Source of the DNA: Collinsella sp.
Lineage (GTDB): Bacteria > Actinomycetota > Coriobacteriia > Coriobacteriales > Coriobacteriaceae
DNA: 12,753 nt
NCBI GenBank assembly: GCA_022745215.1
Contig: JAIIWC010000054.1
Span: forward strand, 1 to 12,753
Reading direction: 5' to 3'
Positions within the stretch are counted from its first letter, which is position 1. Every line of letters starts with the position of its first letter. This document shows positions 7,576 to 12,753 of the stretch, piece after piece. The notes beneath the pieces are model-generated. The model was not told the DNA's origin. It saw only the letters and a program-made list of their open reading frames with translations, and ran no database searches. A program made the translations under genes and the position numbers.

Positions 7576-8442
7576 CTAGAGACCAGGTTCTCCAAGCAGG
7601 TTAACAATGTGATATGCGAGATAACTCTTCTCGGCATCGGTAACGACAACGTTATAGGTAGACGACAAGTGGGCGGCTATAGCGTCCGCGCACGAGAACG
7701 CGCACGGATACTTAGTTTCATCGATTCGGAACAGTGCATCGTCATTGATCTGCCCGGCCGCGGGGTCAAGCGCCCGCTGTGCGAAAAACTGCAGGTGGCG
7801 GACGAAACGCTCATAGGGCAGCGAGGTGTCATCGAGGGTCGTAGCATAGCGCTCGGAAACAATCGCGAGCACGTCGCGAACAAGCTGGACCGAGATGATG
7901 AGACGGTCGGAGCGTTGCGGCATGGTGGCGTTGACGATATGCAGCGTAATAAAACCCTGCTCTTCTTCGCTCATCTGGATGCCCAGGTAGTCCTTGATAA
8001 TCTGAAGGGCACGGCCCGCAAGCGCATACTCCTTGCGATAGAACTGCTGGATCTCGAGCAGCAACGGATTCTCACAGGGAACGCCCTTGCGCTCGCGCTC
8101 CAAAGCAAGGCTGATATGGTCTGCGAGAGCAATGAGAATCTTATCGTTGATGTCGACATTGAGCTCTCGACGAAGCATCTGAACGATTTCCTCGGAAATC
8201 ACGAGGTTGACGGTGGGGATGGACTCCAAAAGATATGCCAAGCGGTCAATCGTGCACGAGTCCTGAGAAGTTCCCTCCTGCAACGCGTAGGTCTTTTCGA
8301 CCGACGTCTCATCGATGGCATCGCCGGCATGACGGCCAAAGCAGAGGCCTCGACCGATGACGATGAGCTCGGAGCCATCGTCCGAAGTGACCATTGCGAC
8401 GTTGTTATTAAAAACTCGCTTGATAACCACGGTACCCACCAC
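7576..8442 (-). CDS. LicT/BglG-family transcriptional antiterminator with two PRDs
   Basis: An RNA-binding antiterminator that prevents premature transcription termination when its sugar PTS is active. Order: an RNA-binding CAT domain (IKRVFNNNVAMV to about residue 60, including GRGLCFGRHAGD), PRD1 with H109 (ADHI) and H168 (TLHI), and PRD2 with H216 (RHLQFF) and H278 (AYHI). All four phosphorylatable His of the family are present. Total 288 residues. The start is uncertain: GTG 8442 and GTG 8439 lack good ribosome sites, while GTG 8430 (VIKRVFNNNV) best matches the N-terminus of LicT. The gene lies 6 nt after the EIIA stop, so coupled translation is likely. Its expected target is the RAT-like hairpin at 9042-9073 in the leader of its own operon. 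EIIB~P would inhibit PRD1, and HPr~P would activate PRD2 (family knowledge). Confidence 0.92.
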   Translation of the reverse strand: MVGTVVIKRVFNNNVAMVTSDDGSELIVIGRGLCFGRHAGDAIDETSVEKTYALQEGTSQDSCTIDRLAYLLESIPTVNLVISEEIVQMLRRELNVDINDKILIALADHISLALERERKGVPCENPLLLEIQQFYRKEYALAGRALQIIKDYLGIQMSEEEQGFITLHIVNATMPQRSDRLIISVQLVRDVLAIVSERYATTLDDTSLPYERFVRHLQFFAQRALDPAAGQINDDALFRIDETKYPCAFSCADAIAAHLSSTYNVVVTDAEKSYLAYHIVNLLGEPGL

Positions 8443-8448
8443 AAGAAT

Positions 8449-8961
8449 TTACTCGGAAAGCCAGACGACAGGCTCTTTAACAGCAACAGGGCCGGAAGCA
8501 TGCTCACGAAGAGTCGAGTTCTCCGGGCGCTCACACACGATAACGAAGACCGTGGGGTCGAAGCCAGCGGCGCGAACCACATCGAAATCAACCTCGACGA
8601 GGGGCTGACCCGCATCGACATGATCGCCCTGGGCAACGAGCGCATGGAATCCCTTGCCCTCGAGCTTAACGGTGTCAATTCCGATATGCAACATTACCTG
8701 AGCGGAGCTATCGTCGCACATGATACCCAGCGCATGCTCGGTCGGGAACAGCGCCGCGATGGTACCGGAGACAGGAGCGCACACGCATCCCTCTTGGGGA
8801 ACCACAGCAACGCCATCGCCCACGGCACGGCTGCTAAAAGCGGGGTCATTGGTTTTTTCTAGGTGAACAAGCTCGCCGGAAACAGGAGCGAGGATTTCGA
8901 ACTCGGAGGCTGCAGTCTTCTGCTCATCCGAACCGCCCATCAGGCGAGAAAAGAAACCCAT
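8449..8961 (-). CDS. PTS EIIA component, glucose/Crr type
   Basis: A soluble 170-residue phosphocarrier that takes phosphate from HPr and passes it to EIIB of the neighbouring permease. Signatures: ILAPVSGELVHLEKTNDPAF near residue 23, EGCVCAPVSGTIAALFPTEHALGI with H76, and VMLHIGIDTVKLEGKGF with the phosphorylated H92. VAQGDHVDAGQPLVEVD closes the domain. The start at 8961 (MGFFSRLMGG) has AAGGGA 9 nt upstream and gives a typical family length; the upstream in-frame ATGs at 8979 and 9012 lack ribosome sites and lie inside the regulatory hairpin region. It is the first gene of the PTS operon. A separate EIIA encoded with its permease makes the operon self-sufficient apart from EI and HPr. Confidence 0.92.
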   Translation of the reverse strand: MGFFSRLMGGSDEQKTAASEFEILAPVSGELVHLEKTNDPAFSSRAVGDGVAVVPQEGCVCAPVSGTIAALFPTEHALGIMCDDSSAQVMLHIGIDTVKLEGKGFHALVAQGDHVDAGQPLVEVDFDVVRAAGFDPTVFVIVCERPENSTLREHASGPVAVKEPVVWLSE

Positions 8962-8987
8962 GGTGGCATGTCCCTTCATAAATATAG

Positions 8988-9048
8988 CCCAACCAAAATC
9001 AAGCGAATGCACCCATAGAGACGCATCCGTTCAAAGACTTTGGTTAGG
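8988..9048 (-). terminator. Long leader hairpin, candidate conditional terminator
   Basis: Arms 9036-9048 and 8988-9000 pair over 13 bp with two G-U pairs. Inside them, 9023-9032 and 9001-9010 pair over 9 of 10 positions, leaving a 12-nt loop. The 5' arm shares 9042-9048 with the RAT-like hairpin, so the two structures exclude each other. CUAUAUUUAU follows instead of a clean U-run, so the terminating ability is weaker than usual; the stem ends 11 nt before the EIIA ribosome site. Confidence 0.55.
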
Positions 9049-9073
9049 CCCACGCCCGAGGGACTCGGTAACC
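9042..9073 (-). promoter_or_regulatory. RAT-like antiterminator hairpin for the LicT-type regulator
   Basis: Minus-strand RNA has an outer stem GGUUA/UAACC, an inner stem CCGAG/CUCGG with a UCC loop, and an asymmetric internal loop on the 3' side. The order UUAC, stem, GGC, then AACC recalls the RAT of BglG/LicT systems. It is 32 nt rather than about 29 and has extra bases before the closing arm. It lies about 20 nt after the predicted transcription start, and its 3' arm is shared with the downstream hairpin, the layout expected for protein-controlled antitermination. Confidence 0.55.
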
Positions 9074-9097
9074 TTCCGCATTTCTTTTACGTAGGTT

Positions 9098-9125
9098 ATT
9101 CTAGACAAGCCCAAAGCCAGAACAA
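9098..9125 (-). promoter_or_regulatory. Candidate promoter of the alpha-glucoside PTS operon
   Basis: -10 TAGAAT (9103-9098) and -35 TTGTTC (9125-9120) with a 16-nt spacer. The -10 is good and the -35 is weak (TTG only). Transcription would start near 9091 and produce a leader of about 130 nt holding the RAT-like and terminator-like hairpins. A weak -35 suits activation, and two AACGGTATTTT repeats lie just upstream. Confidence 0.5.
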
Positions 9126-9140
9126 CCATTGCGAACGGCG

Positions 9141-9172
9141 AACGGTATTTTTTCTCCGATAAACGGTATTTT
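9141..9172. repeat. Two direct repeats AACGGTATTTT, 21 bp apart
   Basis: Identical 11-bp copies at 9141-9151 and 9162-9172, spaced two helical turns start to start. They lie about 15 bp upstream of the candidate -35 of the PTS operon, a usual place for an activator such as a catabolite regulator. They also abut the repeat cluster at 9173-9292 and may belong to that element instead. Motif not recognised. Confidence 0.6.
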
Positions 9173-9225
9173 GCCGGCACCTGGGGACGTTCCTTTCCCG
9201 CCGGCACCCGGGAACACTCCTCGCC
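9173..9225. repeat. Degenerate 27-bp tandem repeat starting GCCGGCACC
   Basis: Two units, at 9173-9199 and 9200-9225, share GCCGGCACC, a GGG-AC core and a CCT stretch; about 20 of 27 positions match. The units directly adjoin the AACGGTATTTT repeats on one side and the palindrome on the other, suggesting one composite intergenic element. Confidence 0.6.
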
Positions 9226-9292
9226 TTGGCGCAATGGGGTCAGGTTTGTTTGCACCGACTTGGTGCAGATCAACCTGACCCCATTGCGCCAA
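9226..9292. repeat. 67-bp palindrome with perfect 21-bp arms (REP/MITE-like)
   Basis: Arms 9226-9246 and 9272-9292 are exact reverse complements (from TTGGCGCAATGG inward to GGGGTCAGGTT). The 25-bp centre has its own hairpin, TGCACC-GACTT-GGTGCA, at 9251-9267. CTCGC flanks the palindrome on both sides (9220-9224 and 9294-9298), each one base away, like a short target duplication. The palindrome starts 11 nt after the stop of the ferredoxin gene and has no U-run, so it is not a classic terminator, though it could stabilise or end that mRNA. The GGGGTCAGG core recalls REP-type repeats associated with Y1 transposases; no transposase is present here. Confidence 0.75.
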
Positions 9293-9303
9293 TCTCGCTT
9301 GCG

Positions 9304-10065
9304 TTAGATGAAGATCTCACATTCCCTGCGCTCGACGCAAGCCTTGCTCAGCATCTGGGTAACGGCGGCAGGTTTGTTAGGGTCAAGCTTGCGAGCATTC
9401 TGCGGGCACACGGAGATGCAACGCATGCAGGAGATGCACGTCTCGCCATTTACCTGCCTGGGATCGTCCTTGTCGATAGCGCGAACAGGGCATGCTGCAG
9501 CGCATGCGCCGCAGGAGACGCAATCTTCCGTAGTTTCGGGCAGCATACCGACCACTCCGGCTTGCTTATAAGGACGATTGCCAGGAATAGAGGGCTCGGA
9601 CGCATCCCCATCCAGTAGCTTTTGCCGGATCCGCTGCGCAAACTCTGCAAGTTGCGCCACGTCCTGCGCATCCGGTCGCCCAGCAGCAAACTGTCGAGCA
9701 ACAGAATGCTCTGCAATGGCAGCAACCGCTGCAACCACCCTAAATCCGGCGCGCTTCGCAACGTCTTCCAGCTCTACGAGCGTATCCTCAAACGCGCGGT
9801 TTCCGTAAACACAAACCAAAACAGCCCGAGCTCCGTTGCCACGCACCGCGCTCAACCGGTCAACTGCCACAGCCGGAACTCTACCGGCATACGCCGGCAC
9901 AGAGATTACGGCCACGTCGTCCTCAGCCATCGAGACAGCACGGAAATCAAACCCGCTATCGGTCAGATCGACAGTAACGGTATTCCCATCCAGTGCCCCG
10001 GCCACAAGGCCAGACACTTTCTCCGTTCCACCCGTCGGACTAAACACCATTTCGAACACGCTCAT
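9304..10065 (-). CDS. EFR1-type protein: flavodoxin-like domain fused to 2x[4Fe-4S] ferredoxin
   Basis: A cytosolic electron carrier of 253 residues. Residues 1-150 look flavodoxin-like, with an FMN phosphate-loop motif FSPTGGTEKV at 8-17, VISVPAYAGRVP at about 53-64, and a beta/alpha pattern to about 150. The C-terminal ferredoxin has C182/185/188/192 (CVSCGACAAACPVRA) and C210/213/216/220 (CISCMRCISVCPQNA), an intact bacterial-type pair. This matches proteins annotated as EFR1 family in anaerobes; the exact redox partner is unknown. The start at 10065 has GGGGAGGG 7 nt upstream. It stands alone between the helicase terminator and the palindrome, so it is probably a single-gene transcript. 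The hydrogenase at the left of the window is a possible but unproven redox partner. Confidence 0.9.
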   Translation of the reverse strand: MSVFEMVFSPTGGTEKVSGLVAGALDGNTVTVDLTDSGFDFRAVSMAEDDVAVISVPAYAGRVPAVAVDRLSAVRGNGARAVLVCVYGNRAFEDTLVELEDVAKRAGFRVVAAVAAIAEHSVARQFAAGRPDAQDVAQLAEFAQRIRQKLLDGDASEPSIPGNRPYKQAGVVGMLPETTEDCVSCGACAAACPVRAIDKDDPRQVNGETCISCMRCISVCPQNARKLDPNKPAAVTQMLSKACVERRECEIFI

Positions 10066-10122
10066 CGAAGCACCCTCCCCCTACGTCCGGCAACGCGTCA
10101 AGCAGTTTTCACATTCAGACAG

Positions 10123-10128
10123 AGTATA
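10123..10128 (-). promoter_or_regulatory. Candidate -10 element for the ferredoxin-like gene
   Basis: TATACT on the minus strand, 58 nt before the start codon and just past the helicase terminator. No recognisable -35 lies 16-18 nt upstream (CAAGGG at 17), so the call rests on the -10 hexamer and the position alone. Confidence 0.3.
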
Positions 10129-10155
10129 CGGCACGCGGGAACACCCCCTTGCACC

Positions 10156-10189
10156 AAAAAGGGCCCCGAGCGTAGTTGCTCGGGGCCCT
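10156..10189 (-). terminator. Rho-independent terminator of the DEAD-box helicase gene
   Basis: A perfect 12-bp GC-rich stem AGGGCCCCGAGC/GCTCGGGGCCCT (arms 10178-10189 and 10160-10171) with a 6-nt loop, followed on the minus strand by UUUUU. It starts 31 nt after the helicase stop codon. A classic strong intrinsic terminator. Confidence 0.92.
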
Positions 10190-10220
10190 GCTCGCCTTGC
10201 GTTGGCGTGCGATGCGTGTG

Positions 10221-12440
10221 TTACTTGCGCTTGCCGCCGCCGTCGCCGGGACGACGGGAGCTGCCGCCGCGCTTACCGCCACGGTTGTTGCCGTAGCTGC
10301 CGCGGTTATCGCGACCGCCGGCACGACCGCCACGGGAGCCGGCCCGGTTGCCGCCGCGCCCGCCGCGATAGCCGCCGCGGCGCTCCTCGCGGGTGTCGTC
10401 GTAGTTGCGCCAATCATCGCGACGGTCGCGGCTGGCACGCGGGTCACGACGATCGCGCGACTCATTAGAACGACCGGCACCGCCGCGGTTGCCGTTGCCA
10501 CGTGCGCCCTCGCGACGCTCTCCGCCGCGGTTGCCCTCGCGGCCGCCACGCTCGTCAAAGCGCTTACCGCCACGGGACTCGCCGCCGCGGGTGCCACGCC
10601 CGCCGCGCTCGTCATCGCGACCGGAGCGACGACAGTCGCCCGAGCCGCGCTTGCCGCCGCGCGAACCGCGGCCCTCGTCCTCGCGCTCAACGTGACGGCG
10701 GCCGCCACGGTCCTCGTCCTCGCGACGACGGCGATGAGCCTCGCCCTGGAACTGCTTGGCACGACGCTCGGCGCGGTTGCCGCGCGGAGCCTGCTCGGCA
10801 GCACCGGCACGCTCCTCGGCAGCCACCTCGCGGGCCACGCTCTCAACGGCCTCGTCCACGCGGGCCTGAACGCCCTCGCGCACGCGGGTCTTGCCGCCAC
10901 GCTTGGGACGGCTCGGGCGCTCACCGTCGCCACGGCGCTCATCGCGACCGCGGTTGGAACGACCGGCCACATCGCCGTAATCGTCGCCGTTGCGCTTGCC
11001 GTCGCGGCGCGCCTGCTCAAGCTTCTTCTTGCTCTTGGACTTGCCGCGCTTGGTCTTCTTCTTCACCTTAAAGGCCGAAGGATCGCGCTCAGGATCAACA
11101 GCAGGCGGGTTGGGGCCCACGTGCAGGTCGCCGGCCTCGTAGATGTCGGCGGTCTTGTCCATGAGTTTCTCGATCTCGTAGAACTCATCGACGTCCTGCT
11201 CGGTCACAAACGTGATAGCCCAGCCCAGCTCGCCGGCGCGGCCCGTACGGCCGATGCGGTGGATGTAGTCGGTCGGCTCGGCCGGCACGTCAAAGTTCAC
11301 GACGTAGCGCACGTCGCTAATGTCGATGCCGCGGGCGAGAACGTCGGTTGCCACCAGCACGTCGACGGTGCCGTCGCGGAAGGCCGAAAGCGCGCGCTCG
11401 CGCTGGGCCTGGCTGCGGTTACCGTGAATCGCGGCGGCTTTGATGCCCTTGCGCTCCAGACGACGGCAGCAGCTGTCGGCGCGGTGCTTGGTGCGCATAA
11501 AGACGATGGTGCGCTCCGGGCCCTCCTTCTTGAGGAACTCGGGCAGCAGGTTGTTCTTGGCCTCGATGGACACCGGGAACACAAACTGGTCGACGGTGTC
11601 GGCGGTCGACGTGGCGGGCGCAATCTCCACGCGGGCCGGGTCGCTCACCAGGTCGGTGATCTCGCCCACGGCTTCCTCGTCGAGGGTCGCCGAGAACAGC
11701 AGCGTCTGGCGCTCGGCCGGCGTCTCGCGCACAATGCGGCGAACGGCGGGCAAAAAGCCCATATCGAGCATGCGGTCGGCCTCGTCGAGCACCAGCACCT
11801 TAACCTCGTTCAGATGGCAGGCGCCCTGCTCGATCAGATCGACCAGACGGCCCGGCGTGGCGACCAAGATATCGCAGCCGTACTTGAGCGCCGCGGTCTG
11901 CGGCTTGTAGCTCACGCCGCCCACGACGGTCACGGCAACATGGCCGGTAACGTCGGCGATTTTGCTCGCAACCTCGTCGATCTGCTGCGCGAGCTCGCGC
12001 GTGGGGGTGATGACGAGCATCACGGGGCCGCGGCCGTTGCCCTCGGGCTTCTTGGCACCGCGACGGCGGTTGCGGCTGCCGCGCTCGCGAACGGGCTTGG
12101 GCGGAGCAATGTGCTCCAGGTTGTTCATGGTCGGCAGCAGGAAGGCGGCCGTCTTGCCGGTGCCGGTCTGAGCGGCGGCAAGCAGGTCGCGACCCTCGAG
12201 CACCACGGGGATGGAGCCGGCCTGAACGGGCGTCGGCGCCGTGTAGCCCAGGTTCTCGATAGCACGAAGCATCTCGTCGGAAAGTCCCAGCTCGTCAAAG
12301 GCGGGCAGGCTCTCGGTCGCGGACTCGACAACCTCGGCGGCGTTGGCCTCGTCGGCAGCATCGAAGGCAGCCTGGGTCATGGCCTCGCGGGTCTCGTCCA
12401 GGATCTCGGCGTCCGTGACGTCGAATACAGAATTACGCAT
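10221..12440 (-). CDS. DEAD-box ATP-dependent RNA helicase with long RGG-rich tail
   Basis: A cytosolic RNA-unwinding enzyme of 739 residues, with expected roles in ribosome assembly or mRNA turnover. Helicase core: Q-motif region FDELGLSDEML to TPVQAGSIP (about 48-78), motif I AQTGTGKT (90-97), PTRELAQQ (146-153), TPGR, DEAD (219-222), SAT (about 250-252), FMRTK, VATDVLARGIDI (about 363-374) and HRIGRTGR (394-401); all are intact. A basic insertion, PKPVRERGSRNRRRG and onward, lies between motifs I and Ia (about 114-136). After residue 440 a tail of about 300 residues is disordered-looking and rich in Arg, Gly, Asp and Lys with many RGG/RGGR units, an RNA-binding and condensate-prone type. 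This is far longer than in DeaD/CsdA-type cores. ATG 12440 was preferred, with AAGGA upstream, over the in-frame GTG 12476. A terminator follows. Confidence 0.95.
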   Translation of the reverse strand: MRNSVFDVTDAEILDETREAMTQAAFDAADEANAAEVVESATESLPAFDELGLSDEMLRAIENLGYTAPTPVQAGSIPVVLEGRDLLAAAQTGTGKTAAFLLPTMNNLEHIAPPKPVRERGSRNRRRGAKKPEGNGRGPVMLVITPTRELAQQIDEVASKIADVTGHVAVTVVGGVSYKPQTAALKYGCDILVATPGRLVDLIEQGACHLNEVKVLVLDEADRMLDMGFLPAVRRIVRETPAERQTLLFSATLDEEAVGEITDLVSDPARVEIAPATSTADTVDQFVFPVSIEAKNNLLPEFLKKEGPERTIVFMRTKHRADSCCRRLERKGIKAAAIHGNRSQAQRERALSAFRDGTVDVLVATDVLARGIDISDVRYVVNFDVPAEPTDYIHRIGRTGRAGELGWAITFVTEQDVDEFYEIEKLMDKTADIYEAGDLHVGPNPPAVDPERDPSAFKVKKKTKRGKSKSKKKLEQARRDGKRNGDDYGDVAGRSNRGRDERRGDGERPSRPKRGGKTRVREGVQARVDEAVESVAREVAAEERAGAAEQAPRGNRAERRAKQFQGEAHRRRREDEDRGGRRHVEREDEGRGSRGGKRGSGDCRRSGRDDERGGRGTRGGESRGGKRFDERGGREGNRGGERREGARGNGNRGGAGRSNESRDRRDPRASRDRRDDWRNYDDTREERRGGYRGGRGGNRAGSRGGRAGGRDNRGSYGNNRGGKRGGSSRRPGDGGGKRK

Positions 12441-12505
12441 ATGTTGTTGTTCCTTATCTGCACGCGTTATGGGCACGGCATGCGGCCGCGCGGGCGTGCT
12501 TGGTA

Positions 12506-12537
12506 GTGCGCTAATACATACAAAAACAGGTGCGCAC
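12506..12537 (-). repeat. Inverted repeat in the helicase leader
   Basis: 6-bp arms GTGCGC/GCGCAC (12506-12511, 12532-12537) enclose a 20-nt AT-rich loop containing a T-run on the minus strand. It sits mid-leader, 66 nt before the start codon. It could be a regulatory stem or an RNase site; function unknown. Confidence 0.35.
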
Positions 12538-12639
12538 AGAGAGGACGTTGCTCAGCACGCTGGCGATCGCTTTGGCAGCCCTATCACGCGCCGTCCAGAC
12601 GCAGCAGCTCTAAGCGATGGAGCAGATTCGCCGCCGGTT

Positions 12640-12645
12640 AGTATA
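12640..12645 (-). promoter_or_regulatory. Candidate -10 element for the helicase gene
   Basis: TATACT on the minus strand, the same hexamer as before the ferredoxin-like gene. No good -35 is found at 16-18 nt (CGTGGG at 17); TTTACG lies at 21 nt. Position is about 200 nt before the start codon, so support is modest. Confidence 0.3.
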
Positions 12646-12753
12646 CCCGCGCATCGCATGCCCCCACGTAAACCACAGATGACGGGGCGTTGGGCTATAG
12701 CGTCCTTGATTGGCAACTTCATCCGAACACTTCCCACATTCATCCGTACATGT

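Larger units (their letters stand above)
12441..12753 (-). other. Long 5' leader and upstream region of the helicase gene
   Basis: No convincing gene in 313 nt. If transcription starts just after the TATACT at 12640-12645, the untranslated leader is about 190 nt, which is long for this compact window. Long leaders are common for cold-inducible helicase genes (family knowledge). A 63-codon open frame at 12552-12743 has no ribosome site or recognisable motif. An AAGGA ribosome site lies about 10 nt before ATG 12440. Confidence 0.5.

Noticed and set aside
5188..8862. Plus-strand frames opposite the PTS genes (5188-6765, 7540-8862)
   Set aside because: They are antisense to well-identified glvA, EIICB, antiterminator and EIIA genes, and have no plausible product.
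9031..9292. Short minus-strand frames (9031-9273, 9101-9292) in the EIIA upstream region
   Set aside because: They run through the promoter, RAT-like hairpin and palindrome. They have no recognised motif and their codons are set by the repeats.
10221..11100. Possible satellite or CRISPR-like array in the repetitive GC-rich part of the helicase gene
   Set aside because: The repetition comes from RGG/RGGR codons in frame; there are no constant repeats with unique spacers.
10176..12506. Very long plus-strand open frame (776 codons) opposite the helicase gene
   Set aside because: It mirrors the helicase codons in a GC-rich region. Its translation is Ala/Val/Leu-rich without motifs, and the minus strand has a complete DEAD-box helicase with start, ribosome site and terminator.
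12552..12743. 63-codon minus-strand frame upstream of the helicase
   Set aside because: No ribosome-binding site, no domain, and it crosses the candidate -10 element; more likely leader or upstream DNA.

Overview
The window is GC-rich, tightly packed, and every gene I can support lies on the minus strand. The gene set is a full-length [FeFe] hydrogenase beside a NuoF/GltD-type flavoprotein, a ferredoxin/flavodoxin fusion, and a phosphotransferase (PTS) operon with an NAD-dependent family 4 glycosidase. This points to a fermentative anaerobe. Together with the base composition and many GTG/ATG starts behind GGAG-type ribosome sites, it best fits a gut actinobacterium of the Coriobacteriia (Collinsella-like). 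That placement is an inference; no marker gene such as 16S rRNA is present.

Layout, read in the direction of transcription (right to left). (1) 12753-10156: a DEAD-box RNA helicase with a very long basic RGG-rich tail, preceded by a leader of about 190 nt and closed by a strong intrinsic terminator. (2) 10128-9304: a single gene for an EFR1-type flavodoxin-like/2x[4Fe-4S] ferredoxin protein. (3) 9292-9141: a compact cluster of repeats, consisting of a 67-bp palindrome with perfect 21-bp arms, a degenerate 27-bp tandem repeat, and two AACGGTATTTT direct repeats 21 bp apart. (4) 9125-4406: an alpha-glucoside PTS operon. It runs promoter, RAT-like antiterminator hairpin overlapping a long terminator-like hairpin, EIIA, LicT/BglG-type antiterminator, EIICB, 6-phospho-alpha-glucosidase, terminator. 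(5) 4403-1: a hydrogenase operon, with an upstream region carrying several inverted repeats, then a NuoF-Fe-S/GltD-like fusion, then HydA overlapping it by 7 nt, then, 2 nt further on, the start of an ABC-transporter substrate-binding lipoprotein that runs off the left edge.

How the parts work together. In the PTS operon, EIIA and EIIB pass phosphate from HPr to the incoming disaccharide, EIIC imports it, and the GH4 enzyme splits the phosphorylated sugar. The PRD protein senses PTS phosphorylation and should act on the RNA hairpin pair in the operon's own leader, giving substrate-induced autoregulation. In the hydrogenase operon, the fused NuoF/GltD-like protein carries FAD and NAD(P) sites plus Fe-S clusters. 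It probably exchanges electrons between NAD(P)H and the HydA cluster chain. It lacks the FMN domain of the usual electron-bifurcating HydB, so this is an unusual and poorly characterised hydrogenase arrangement. The most interesting items are this hydrogenase module with its coupled transporter lipoprotein, the RAT/terminator leader, and the palindrome/repeat cluster at 9141-9292.
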